Shown: positions 24,696 through 36,200 of the stretch, in pieces
Layout of the letters: each line of letters begins with the position of its first letter
Numbering within the stretch: the first letter of the stretch is position 1
Origin: Hymenoscyphus infarciens
Lineage: Eukaryota; Ascomycota; Leotiomycetes; Helotiales; Helotiaceae
Reading direction: 5' to 3'
Assembly (NCBI GenBank): GCA_001414345.1
Contig: LLCB01000081.1
Span: 124,001-188,000, forward strand
DNA length: 64,000 nt
Translations under genes and position numbers: made by a program
The notes under the pieces: model-generated
Told to the model about the DNA's origin: nothing
What the model saw: only the letters and a program-made list of their open reading frames with translations
The model's database searches: none

Positions 24696-25911
24696 CTACT
24701 TCGTTACCAAAGGGAGAGCTTGTTTCGCTGCTGACGAAGCAAGATCTGCTGCCTTTTGAAGTTGCTCTGATCGGAGCTTTCTAAGGTATCTAAAGAGGAG
24801 AACAAACATGATTTCCATCCTGTTTTAAATTAGCATCTTCTAAACCTTCTTGTTGGGCAGGGATGGTATTACCTTTCTTTCGTCATCATGAGGAGCCCTT
24901 GTACTAAAAGACCCTTTGTGATTTGAGGTCCGATGCCTTTGAATAGTCCAAATAATCCTTCGTTTTGAATGATAAATTGCATTACCTCAAGGAAACTCTT
25001 AAATGGCTTTCCTCCTCGGGATGGAGGTGGTTTTGATTGAAGACCAACTTTTGCGACGATTAATGGCTGGGTTGCGATTGTAGCAAGGGATTTGGACATT
25101 GCTCCGAGTACTTTATAAGATCAGTAAAGATTCGAGACTTTTGTACAGAAGAGAAACTTACAGAATGCCTCCCAAGGTCTGAGGTTAAGTTTTCCTGGGA
25201 AAATGACCTCTCGTAACCTTTGATAAGCACCATATGTAATGGCGGGGTTAACAACCAATACCAAACTGGCCTTCAACCCTCTCCAAAGCCCGGTCCAGCC
25301 ATCCTCACTATGAATAACCTCCTTAGCAGTATCCACCATCCCCTTTCTCTCCCCCTTCGACTGCGTCTGTTGTCTCGTAGTGACCACAGCAACAGGAATC
25401 GTAAAGATCTGAGCCACAGCTCCCGCAGCCGCACCAAGAGCCAACTCAATAGCGGTACTTGGTGGGGTCTTGACCTTCCTTTGTGCAATATAGACAGTTC
25501 GAACGACCGAGTACCAATAAAAGTATGCAAAATTTGTAGATGCTACCCCGATAAGCGCCCCATGTATGCCATTATACAATCCTAGAATGCCATCATCGTC
25601 GACTATTTTTGTTATTGCGTGCCATGTTGAGGTGTAGTGGACTGGTTCGACACCCGTTGGTGCGGGGTCTGTTTCTTTCCTCTTGACTTGGACTTGGAGG
25701 CGTGTTTTGACTCTGCGGAAAGCGTACGCAGGTTAGCATTCAAGTATAAAATTGTAAAAGTAATCAAGAAGCGAAATTCAGTCGGGAGGGGAAACGGAGA
25801 TGCTCACATGTCAAGAGGATACACCAGAGCATTTGCAATGACAGCTCCCGTAGCTCCAGCAACAGCCAACCCCCAAGGAGGAATCACGGCTTCCTTCGAT
25901 TGTCCTGCCAT
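24696..25911 (-). CDS. ANT1: Peroxisomal adenine nucleotide carrier (PMP47/Ant1, SLC25 family)
   Basis: Mitochondrial-carrier-family protein of the PMP47/ANT1 type, which brings ATP into peroxisomes for activation of fatty acids before beta-oxidation. Exons: 25911-25808, 25712-25162, 25110-24873, 24819-24696, in frame for 338 aa. Three carrier repeats are visible: the first signature PLDIVKTRLQ follows helix 1 (WGLAVAGATGAVIANALVY), the second is modified (PVAVVTTRQQTQ), and the third is QPLIVAKVGLQ. Other family features are GLYNGIHGALIGVASTNFAY, the FKGIGPQITKGLLVQGLLM stretch of the third repeat and the basic YLRKLRSEQL tail. Length fits PMP47-type carriers (about 320-420 aa). The gene is divergent from palB, 493 bp away. 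The subfamily is inferred from remembered motifs; another SLC25 branch is the alternative. Confidence 0.85.
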
Positions 25912-26404
25912 GTTGTGCTGAGGTCTATTCTCAGATTGGAAGCTGTTTGGTGGATGGAGGGGACGTTTACGGTCTCTATGGCAAAATGACGGCAGCCGAG
26001 GCTATTGCCGGATAGGAAGATATGGATCCTGGATGAAGTCCAATTCGTGATGGGAGAAGTTTTAACGATACTGGGAAAGAAGAGCAAAGGCAATTTGAAT
26101 AATAAAAAAAGAATTTAAGGAAGAGAAATAGAGATTGAAAAGAATGCTTCTCCCTCCTTCACTTCCACGGTCCGAAGGTGAAAAGAGAGCAAGAGCCTCG
26201 GTTTACGGACGAAGGTGGTGGGACCCACGTGCCACGCTGCTCCCGGCCGCGATTGAGCGATTGAAGCCCGAGTGCCAAGATATTTCGAGTGCTGCTGTGT
26301 TCCAGACTCGTAACGACAACACCAAATTTCTCGATATCAAGATTTCATTTCTGCGTCTGGTCAGAATCGAGGATACATGCATACACGAAAGAAAAGTTGC
26401 AGCG
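25912..26404. promoter_or_regulatory. Divergent promoter region between ANT1 and palB
   Basis: The 493-bp interval between two start codons on opposite strands must hold both promoters. A CACGTG E-box lies at 26,226-26,231 and a PacC-type core GCCAAG at 26,274-26,279, both nearer to palB. Both words are short enough to occur by chance, so no regulation is claimed. Confidence 0.5.
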
Positions 26405-29185
26405 ATGGAGGCTGATGCTCAGGTATATCCTCCATCCCTCTACCAATGAACCCTGCTCACGAGTCTCAGGCGGCCGAGTTGAAAGTGGACAAGTCGCTCA
26501 CCAAAGAAGATGCATTCAGGAATGCTATTCGCGCGGCCGAGTTGTACATGAAAGTCACCAAACTCGCAAGCAGCGAGAGCGAAAAGGCAAGACTTCGCAG
26601 CAAGTGCAGGCAAATCCTCTCCAGAGCAGAGGAGATTAAGCAGTTAACAGAATGGACGCCAACCCCGTCCCAATCATCCATGCTGGAAGCTCCCGTCTCG
26701 GGAAGAGAGATATCGAAGCGTGAGGAGATCATTTTACTCGAAGGTTCAAAGCTGCATGGATTCATATTCCCACCCTGGAAGTCTGATCCCGATGATTCAG
26801 TGTTTAAAGAACCTTTCAATGGAAAGTCCATATACACGTAGAGTTTCCCCAAATCCTGTAGCCAGATTACGTTCTGATTCCAACAGTGATCCAGTAGATT
26901 TAAAGCTCTCCGACTGTCAGATAGAGATATTTGGTGGTTGGAAAAGACCAGAGGAATACCTACACCAGCCTCAAGATGGTCAAACTTTTCATCCTGAAAT
27001 TGACGAAACTCTCATGGGGTCTATTGAGAGGATTGACCTGGTACAAGATATCACCACAGATTGTTCTGTTGTTGCTAGTCTCTGTGCTGGAACGGCCAGA
27101 GCACTCAAAGGTCATGGTCAGGTGTGCCATTCTCTATCCAAATTGACTTAAAAATGGCTTTATCCAACTAAATGTGAATAGTTACTTTCTTCAATGATAT
27201 ATCCTTTTGACAAATCAAAGGGTCGGCCTCGCGTTTCCGGAAATGGAAAATATCTCTTTCGTCTAAATTTCAACGGATGCTCGAGAAAGGTTACGATTGA
27301 TGATCGTCTCCCTTCCTCAAACACAGATCGCTGTTTACATGTCCTTGACCGTAATAACCCTCGTTTATTATGGCCCGCATTACTGGAAAAAGCGTACTTA
27401 AAAGTTCGAGGCGGATACGATTTCCCAGGTTCCAATTCCGGCACAGATCTATGGGTATTGACAGGATGGATACCAGAACAAGTATTTCTTGAGAGGTGAG
27501 TAACAATTCGATGATGGGATCTTTCTCTGATCATCCAACTCAGCGAAGATTTACAACCCGAAACTCTCTGGAATCGTATCCTCAACTCTTTCGGTTTTGG
27601 AGACGTCATGATAACCCTAGGTACCGGCAGACTGAGTCGCAAAGAGGAAAGGGAACTTGGTCTAGCTGGTGAACATGATTACGCTATACTCGATATGAAA
27701 GAAGTCGGCGAACAGCGATTGCTACTTGTTAAAAATCCTTGGTGCGACGGTATGGTTTGGAAAGGAAATCTTTACGTTCCCGAAACCAAACCATCAGCGC
27801 AAGGTTGGACTCAAGATCTCAAAAATGCACTTCCTACGACTGCAACATCACCAGGAACATTTTGGATGAGCTTGGACGATGTTGTACAACATTTCGAATC
27901 GCTTTATCTCAATTGGAACCCCGGTTTGTTCAAATATCGGCAAGACCACCACTTTTCTTGGGTAATTTCACCCGATGGAAACCCCGGTTCGTTTAGTCAC
28001 AATCCACAATACTCCATCAAATCCCCCAAAGAAGGAACGGTCTGGGTGCTGCTCAGCCGTCATTTTGCAACTTCCGAGCATGACATAGCTCTGAATACAA
28101 CACCCATTTCTGGGACGTCTAATGCCTTGGGGTTCATCAGCATTTACGTGTTCTCGGAAACAGATGGCAAACGTGTCTACTTATCAGACGATGCCCTTCA
28201 TCGTGGTGCATACGTCGATTCTCCTCAAACGCTCGCACGGCTTGAGGTTGATCCATTAACGATTTATACTGTTGTCTGCACACAACATGGTCTCCCTCTT
28301 CCGAAATACTCCTTTACTCTATCCTGCTTCTCTCGAAGCCCCCTTGAAATTTCTTCTGCCGTCGACAGCCTACCTCATTTTACCACTCACGCAGGTTCTT
28401 GGACCTCACGTACTGCAGGCGGAAACGCAAGTGCTGCGACCTATCCCTTGAACCCGCAATTCAGCATTGCCATCCCGACACCCACCCCTTTAACACTCAT
28501 CCTCGAAACCAGCGACCCAGAACTCGCTGTCCACGTCAAAATAGTCTACTCCTCAGGCTCTCGCGTAACCTCAATAACAGGAAAAGACATCCTCGTCTCC
28601 TCCGGCGAGTACCGTCGAGGATGTGCCCTCGCCTCCCTCCCCCTCGCCGAGGAGGGAAAATACACCATCGTATGCTCAACCTTCGAAGCCGGGCAAACAG
28701 GAAAATTCACCCTACGAGTCGGCTCCAGCACACCCTGTACCGTCCTCCCCATACCCGCCGAAACAGCAGGTCGTCTCTCCACTCGTCTACCAATCTTGAC
28801 ATTCCAAGATCACACCGATCGTCTCCTGGCGCCCTTAACAGTCAATCGCCTCACAAAGGTTCTGCTCGTCGCCAGATCCACTACGCCTTCTTACGCCCAG
28901 AAGATGAATCCTTCTCGTCCTCTGCTTAAGATTTCGTTTGAGAGGGGGCAGGGACCGAATAAGAGGATTTTGGATGTGAGTAATAATGATGATTTTAGTG
29001 ATGCGCCGATGGGGATACGCAGTCGAGATTTGGATGTTAGTCCTGAAATGTGTGAGAGGGATAGAGGGGGGCTTTGGATTGTGGTTGAGAGACTTGGGGG
29101 CAGGAATGGGGTTGATGATGTGGAGGTGGAAGTTTTGAGTGATGGTGCTGTTGGGGTTGGACTTTGGGGAGTGGGTGATGGATGA
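26405..29185 (+). CDS. palB: Calpain-like cysteine protease of the ambient-pH pathway (PalB/Rim13)
   Basis: Intracellular protease that carries out the signalling cleavage of the PacC/Rim101 zinc-finger factor at alkaline pH, acting at ESCRT-III on endosomes. Exons: 26405-26422, 26470-26837, 26887-27121, 27182-27495, 27544-29185, in frame for 858 aa. An N-terminal MIT-like helical domain (residues 8-75, FRNAIRAAELYMKVTKLASS) is followed by the calpain catalytic domain with Cys188 in TDCSVVASLC, His356 in GEHDYAIL and Asn376 in VKNPW, a complete triad. The C-terminal half has the beta-rich C2-like/PBH repeats typical of PalB. The first coding exon is only 18 nt (MEADAQ) and introns 1 and 2 are 47-49 bp. 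Without them the frame is broken near 26,838. Met at 26446 is a less likely start, inside intron 1. Confidence 0.93.
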
Positions 29186-30708
29186 GTTGATCCTCTTTAG
29201 GGGCGGGTGCGGAGTTGGTTGTTTGGTTGTAGATAGTTTTGTTGAATCGAAAGTTTTTGATTTTCCACTGTTCCTATCTTTGGCTCTGATTTCTCTGCAT
29301 CTCTAAAAAGGTTGGTTTTCGTTTTTTTGACGAGGTACCTAAAATTTTGGAGGATGATAGGTACTTTGTGACATATCTTTCCCACCATCAGCTGATGCTC
29401 GCCATATGGTCTGGGGAGAGCATGTGATCTTGCAGTAAGCCATAATCAAGTTTGAGGGCCAAAAGGTGGTGTTGCGAGGAAGCTAGTAATTGTCGAGGAA
29501 CCCACAAGTCATCAACAAGTAATCCATGAGTAACCACAGGTAAGCCACGAGTGAGCTGCGAGTGAGCCACGAGTAACCCATGAGTAAGCCAGACAAAGTT
29601 TGGTGCCAAAAATCTTGCGAGTAAGCCAATAAACAATGAGTAAGCTAGGTATTAGGTTTGGGAGCCAAGATAAAAGTTGTAAGTAAGCTATCAAGTGACG
29701 AGTAAACCATCGTGGTGTAAGCCAACAGCCAGTTTGGGGGCCAAAACGAAGTCACGAGTATGGAGTTTCTTCCCTCCTTGAGTGATTTTACGAGAGAATT
29801 GAACCGACAAGCTTCCCACAGAAACCACCCAGGCGCCAGAGGACTTTCGACTAAACGCTATTCGATTTCCTCCGCAGCGCCCTCGAACCTAGCCAAGCCA
29901 AAAGTCCATAACACATACATACTCTTGTGCCCGTTTCTTTTGGTAATGCCCTGAAGTGGACGACGACCTCCATGGGAGTTTGTAATTGCTCTGTTCTGGT
30001 TATGGAATATGCTTTCGGTGCTTTAGAATTGACACTTGTAATGCCTAGACGGTTCTCAAAGACTGAAATAAGCTAACTCCCATTTCAGGTTGTTCTGGGA
30101 TTTAACATTTGTTGCACAGTTCTCTAGGTAGCACAGGAATACCAAAGGTGCCTTGGTCACTCATCCCTCACCTCCATGTTTGCACAAAAGTGTTTCCAGG
30201 TATCCTCTCCCCAGGTAGCAGGTAGCACAGGATTAGCAAAAGTGATATGAGTTAGTCTAGTGGGATATTATTCCGGTTGCTCTTCAAATAAGCGAAGTTC
30301 ACCAAAAAGGCTCTTCGTATAAAGCTTTGCTATAAAAGGAGGGATCATGATAGCCTATACCTGAAGTATGCTCTTGAGGGCTACATTAGACCTAGTACAA
30401 AGGATGTTCTCGTTCCCCAACCCCGCATCCTTACAACTCATCTCTTTCGAAACCTCCAGCATCCTCCTCATCCTCCCTCTCCATTAGATCTAATATACTT
30501 TGGACTTCTGACAGCTCTTTCTAGCCTTGAGTCCCGCCTCACGAGGCCACCCCGGTCTTTCATGAACTAAAATTCTTCGCATCATAAGCAACAATCTACT
30601 CGAAAACTCAGCCAAGTCACACCATTACCTTCTGGCTCTTTTCTTATACCCCAATTCTACGGCTCCCATTCCTCTTTAAAACTGGTCTCGCAACCGCCCC
30701 CCAAACTA
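29186..30708. other. Repeat-bearing intergenic region
   Basis: No gene supported. It contains the palB 3' flank, a block of short AGTAAGCC-type repeats (29,440-29,760) and two copies of GGTAGCACAGGA(A/T)TA near 30,128 and 30,222. The minus-strand frames at 29388-29694 are translations of the repeat block. Confidence 0.5.
29440..29760 (+). repeat. Degenerate short repeats (GAGTAAGCCA class)
   Basis: About 15 variants of a 10-11-bp word such as CGAGTAAGCCA, TGAGTAACCCA and CGAGTGAGCCA are packed at irregular spacing. A second word, AGTTTGGGGGCCAAAA and variants, recurs at about 29,449, 29,597, 29,657 and 29,732, which suggests a higher-order unit of roughly 70-150 bp. Confidence 0.75.
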
Positions 30709-31179
30709 CAGTCAGTTGCAAGTTAAGCTTCCCTTTTGACGATATTTTGTAAACCGTGCGTTTTCAGAAGAAAAAATTCTCTTCTATCTATTTAAAAAAC
30801 AGAAAACTAAAGTACTCTTTAAGATATAAGACCTAGCTAGAAAGAACCACTTTATCTTCTTATACCTCCTCTCTATTTATTACTAATAATACTTAATTAT
30901 TTAAAACCCCCCTTTTCGTAAGAAATATTTTCATACCCCTATAATTCTATCAAGACCCTATAAAAATTTAGACATATAGCTAAGTGTCTGTTTTCTTTCT
31001 AAAAGGTTTATAGAGTAAGAAATGGGGTATAGAGCTCTTATTCTCTATTCTTAAGGATCTAATAACATACGTTGTTATTAAGTAAAGAGGGAAAGAGTGT
31101 CTAGGTAAAAAGTTTTTTTTCTAAAAACGCACGGTTTATAAAATATTGTCAAAAGGGAAGCTTAACTTGCAACTGACTG
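30709..31179. mobile_element. 471-bp TA-flanked inverted-repeat miniature transposon
   Basis: Both ends begin CAGTCAGTTGCAAGTTAAGC in inverted orientation, and the inverted repeats run about 65 bp (to the CCGTGCGTTTTC/T segment) with only C/T-type differences. A TA lies at each flank (30,707-30,708 and 31,180-31,181). There is no coding capacity. The interior is AT-rich and RIP-like. TA target and terminal CAGT fit a non-autonomous Tc1/mariner-superfamily element. Confidence 0.9.
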
Positions 31180-31181
31180 TA

Positions 31182-32717
31182 CTCCCAATCGGCGGATCCA
31201 ATATCAACATGCAAAACGCTAACCACCCCCCTCGTCATCAGGGCAAAAGTTCTCGACGTATTATGAAAATATATCAATCTCATGACTATCTTTGTTTCCC
31301 AGGAGACAGCGACGGGAATTGTTTTCGAAAAAGAACGTGAAATTATCTCCACAGGGTCGATAATTGAAAAAAGGCATGTAATTTTCGCAGGGCCAAATCT
31401 GCTGAGGGGTTGTCAGAGGCATTGGATGGTTGAGATGTACGAAGTGGGAGGGAAAGAGTATGGAATGTACCCAGATTGTGACTTTCTCGTGACGATGGGC
31501 GACGATGGGCGACGATGGGCGACGATAGGACAGGCCGACGGAGTAGAAGAGTGCGTTGTTCGCTTGCCCTGGTTGCTTCCATTCAGGTTTCACGTTCTCC
31601 AAGAACCACTAATTCTCCCAAGTTAGCCCGGTAATTTCTTTTCTCCCTCTGGAAACACAAGGCTCTACCAATAATCTACGTGCTGTATTTAGGAACACGA
31701 TCACAATGTATAACACTCGTAGGAGTGACAGCGACCAGCCTCAAAATCAAAACAACAACAAAGAATCTCATATTTCAAAGTATTGAACTACTTGGGTATC
31801 AAATTGAAATTAGCTGTCTGAGGTTCGACTCCAGTGTTTAACGTCTAAGGGATTGTGAGAGTTCTAAAATCATGAGGGGAAATGGGGTGTGGGCGCCCAA
31901 CATGTGTCGCTTATTTCTACCAACATGTGACAATGATAATAGACTCTCTATATCTAGGGAGAGACGAAAGCCAGAACTGGGCTATAAACTTGGACAACTA
32001 AGTGAAACCATCCCACAAGTTCAGCTAGATTGAACACAAGGCACTTATCAAAGTTTAATCTCAAGACAATGAAGTATCGCCTTATGATTTGAAACTAGAT
32101 GTCCATTGGCTGAGGCTTGTTTATGCGAGTCTCCTCTCAAGCGAACTTAGGACGTTAAGGTGTATCAGTACTATTGGCCTCTCATAACCTGACTCCATCG
32201 GGCACCTAGTAAGGAGCCAGACTTGCAGGGTTTGGGGTTTCGGCACGTGGAGGGTGTCTGTGAAGCTCATTAGGTGAGGACCGAACCTAATATAAGCATT
32301 TCACCCACAATTTATCACAACATACGAAGCCACATGATGAGAAATATGAATGTTGGTTTTTTGTATCGCTCCCCTTCACACAAGCCCATCTACATCAGCT
32401 CCTCGCTCAAAAGTGCTGCACATAACCACCTCCAACCAACGCTATCAAAAGGGCCATGTAATACCACCCAGATATCGTCATCAAATTCTCATGAACTTCA
32501 TATCGATCCTCGCAGGCTATGTGAGTGGTATGAAGAATAATAGTAACGCAAAAGAGCAACTGAGCAGCAAAAGTCAGATGGGTATCATAGAAAAATAGCC
32601 CCGAAACGCCACGAGCAAATGCAACTCTCCTCTGTGTTCCCAGATGCTTCGAAAACAAATGAAAGAAAAAGAAACAAAGGAAAAATCCGTCGTCCCCAGC
32701 AAATGGAAAGTTCATCT
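31182..32717. other. Intergenic region
   Basis: No gene supported. The only structure seen is a short tandem repeat at 31,492-31,530. The open frames at 31261-31626 lie on both strands over this repeat. A B-box-like GGTTCGACTCC at 31,822 has no tRNA around it. Confidence 0.5.
31492..31530 (+). repeat. 10-bp tandem repeat
   Basis: Three perfect copies and one imperfect copy of GACGATGGGC. Confidence 0.85.
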
Positions 32718-33179
32718 CTAGTGTTTTGGTCGCCGGGATGATTTAGGCGAGTCGATTTTGCTGTGCGAACTGGAAGGAGTTCTAGATGACTGCGATGAAG
32801 AATTTCTGTCGATTGAACCAGAGGGTGTTCTTTTGGCAGATTGAGATGCAGTTCTATCGTGTGAGCTAGATGGTGTTTTCTTGGCCGACTGTGACGAAAA
32901 TCCAGTTCGGTGTTGAGAGGGGGGGCGAGACGTTTGACTTGGAGACGAACGTGGTGGAGCTGAACTGTTAAGGGTTCCACCCTTTAACGCCAATTGATCC
33001 GTTGCCCAAATTGGTAAGCTAGAGGACGATGGATTGTTATAACGACGCACGTCATTTTGTGTACGTTTCTTTTGGTTCATTGACGGTACACGAGAATGCT
33101 TGTGGTTCTGGTTGGCTCCAGTCACCGGATTTCTCAACGACGGGCCTGGTCTCTTGCTCATTGCAGCGTACATCGGAGT
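32718..33179 (-). CDS. Ser/Arg/Lys-rich ORF: possible C-terminal exon of the SNF2 gene or separate small gene
   Basis: Open frame ending at 32718, with a Met at 33173 (MYAAMSKRPGPSLRNP) and about 150 aa dominated by Ser, Pro, Lys and Arg in repeats such as SSQSAKKTPSSS and SQSAKRTPSGS. It is preceded by a good branch-point and acceptor (ACTAATATTACATTTAG, acceptor at 33,180), so it may be a 3' exon of the SNF2 gene. However, no consensus donor in the right phase was found between 33,211 and 33,330. The only in-phase GT noted is at about 33,375 (GTGTTTGC). It could also be a separate small gene with a 5' UTR intron. Low complexity prevents a family call. Confidence 0.4.
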   Translation of the reverse strand, partial: TPMYAAMSKRPGPSLRNPVTGANQNHKHSRVPSMNQKKRTQNDVRRYNNPSSSSLPIWATDQLALKGGTLNSSAPPRSSPSQTSRPPSQHRTGFSSQSAKKTPSSSHDRTASQSAKRTPSGSIDRNSSSQSSRTPSSSHSKIDSPKSSRRPKH

Positions 33180-33210
33180 CTAAATGTAATATTAGTGAGT
33201 GATAGAAGGG

Positions 33211-36200
33211 TTAAAATATTTTTTGTTTGATGTAGATGATGGCATTTCGGAGAGGTGAGGCGGAAGCGCTCGCACTTGGACTAGGAGTATCAATCCGAGG
33301 AGGCGTCGACTGAGAGGGGGTGGGAGAAGTATTGTCTTGATCTGAGATGGGGTCTCCAGCAAACACAGGAGGCGTTGTCTCATCATTTGATTCATTTCGT
33401 AGGATAGCATCGCCAATTCTATTGTTGTGACCTTGAGAAAAAGTCCCAGAAAAGGCGAGCAGTGCTTTCCTACTGTCGACATCACTCGAGCTTCTGGTAC
33501 GAGGATTAACCCGAGGGAGGTTCTTAGGCTCCATTGATCGGGATCGAACACTTGTCGATTTCTGACCCTGTGATACAATATCCGCATCGCTTGACGGCTG
33601 AGATTTGTCTTCAGGAGGCGCAATTCTGAACTTTGGAAAATGTGGCACAATGCATACGTTTTTGATGTCCTCCTGACTCGCTCTGGGCTTTTCCTTATCT
33701 CCATGTGTCATGCTTCTAGAACTCGGCGTTTGAGTTGACGACGTGTGCAGCGATGATGTTGACTCTGGTGTTTCGGAACGAACGGGTTGGGTATTTAAAC
33801 CAAGGATTGGAGAACGACCGCGTGACTTGGTTAGTGTTCCCTTTGAAGTGGGGTTTCTTGTTGGGGTATGTGCCAATTCGTCTGATGACGGACTTTCGGC
33901 TCGCTGAGTTGCGTTAGTACGAACAGCATCTTCAGTATCTGTTGGCAGTGGCGACGGAGATCTGTAAGGAGAACTATGCTGCTCCTTTTGTGGTGGCACT
34001 ATACGAGTCTCCTTTTTCCCGGAGCCTTTTGGAATTGTGGGTTGCGAAGCTACTTCGGAATTCATTCGGGGAACTGCTGGAGTACTCTGAGCCACTTCGA
34101 GATTTGCAAAACCGCGAGGTAGAATAGGTTCCCCAGAACCAGCCGCCTTGGCTGATGTTTGTGCCATCGGTGGTTTGACATGGGTAGATGGTGACGGTCG
34201 TGGAGATTGCTGAGGTTGAGCCTGGACTTGAGCTTGAGGTCCCTGCCGCCTCTGCGCGGTTGGTTGGCTAGTTTGCACTCTAGGTGGCGACCGTCTAGGT
34301 TCTCGAGATTGAGCCCGGGCTTCAGCGCGGGGGACGGCAGGTGGTGGAGTGGCTACTGGAGCTTGTGTGGGTGATCGATTGGCCTCCATGTCGGGCGGTG
34401 TTTGACGACGTCGAGCTTGGGGCGGCGGCGGCTGTATGGATTTTTGATTGAGATGTAAATTAGACGGTGATGGGCGAGGACCAGCTTGGGAAATTGCTCT
34501 GACGGGCATTGGGTTGAGCTTTAAACCGACCCGTGGTGCGCGAGAACGAGCTTGAGGAACGGCAGGTGGCTGGATAGGTGTTTTATTGGTCTTTGGATTA
34601 GGCGGAGGTTGGTGAAGACGAGCTTGAGAAGCTGCAGGTGGCTGGATAGGTGTCTGACTGTTCTGTAGGTTAGATGGGGGTTGGTGAGGACGAGCTTGTG
34701 AAACTGAAGATGGCTGGACAGGTGCTTGAATGGACCGCGCCAGTCGAGCCTGCTTTGCATGCCATGCTTGTGGGTCAAATCTCTTGAGCTGCTCATCACT
34801 GAGCATTTGCTTCACCTCGTTCTCTTCCTCTGCGGTCAACTTATCTTGATCGTCGAGTTCAAATGTATCTGTTTTCACGATGGAACGGACGAGACCAGCT
34901 GTATTTTCGGATGTCAAGACTCTATCCAGAACCTTAGGATCCATGCCCCGAAACCCAGAAAGATCCTCCTGATATAATGTTAGTTGAATCCTTCGGTAGC
35001 GGGTTCATCTCAACGATTGAAGACTGCAAAGAAGAAAAGACTTACCTGTGGAACCTCTCGTGGTTCAAAGAGGAAATCGCCAACCTTTTTACTCGCATAT
35101 GCTAGCGGGGTTTTCTTGTCGATGACCCGTGAGGCAAGTTGTGTTTTGAAAATAGTCTTGTTGTGAACTGTATCCTCAAAAGTTCCACCAACAATGAATC
35201 GGTAGACAAAGGTTTCCTTGAGTTGGCCAATCCGATAAGCGCGACCTACAGCCTGTTCCTCCTGTATTGGGTTGAATTTAAAGTCGAAAATCACGACACG
35301 ATTAGCCCCTGGTAAGTTTAGTCCTAGACCACCTGCAGAAGTAGATATTAGGTAGAGTTCGGTATTGTCCGTATTGAACTCTTTTGCAGAAGCTTGTCGT
35401 TGTGCCATCTTGGACTTCCCGTCCAGACGTTTGTATACTCTACCCTGATTTCTGCAAATTTGCTCCAGGAAGTCCAGAGTAATTATCGATTGCGAGAATA
35501 CGAGGACCTTGTCATTAGCAGCTTTAGAAGCGTCAAGAATTTCGCAAAGAATCCTTGTCTTGTTCGATAATTCAATTGCGTTGATATCAGTCACGTCGCT
35601 CTGAAACAGATTCATTTCGTCGTCAATGAGCTGTTGAGAGGCTCCAATTTTCCATAGATCGGCTAATTGCAGCATGGTTAGCCTTGGGACAGTTGTGAGT
35701 AAGAGAGAGACCTTAGAAGAAATATACAAACCATTATCGGCGTCGCGTAGCTCATCCTCAACTTCGGTAGCTTCATGGGAGCTTGGCAAGTCATTTGTAG
35801 AAACAAGCTCTTTTTTGGCGTCCTCTTTTCTTTCGTTGAGCTTTGTTTTAAAGCATGCAGGGTGATTGCATAAAAGTGTGAGAACAGCTAACCAGTGCCA
35901 TACAGTAGTCTGGGTAATATCTCCATCTTTCGTTCGGGCGTGGCCTGACTGCGATATCATCGACTTGACATAAATGGAATATGCCTTGCTTTGCAAATCG
36001 GATGGAGGAAATATGATTACAAACTCCTTCTTAGGAGGCAAGCTATCTCGGAGAACGCTCATTTCTTTTCTGTGGACTTTTGGAGCGATATCCTCCTTCA
36101 AAACACCAAGCATTTTCAAACTTCTTCGACGTTCAGATGAAGAGCTATCTTTCCAAAGGCCGTCTTGAATAGGGGTAACGTACTTTTGTCGAAATTCTTT

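Noticed and set aside
31822..31832. B-box-like GGTTCGACTCC, possible tRNA
   Set aside because: No A-box, anticodon arm or acceptor stem could be built around it.
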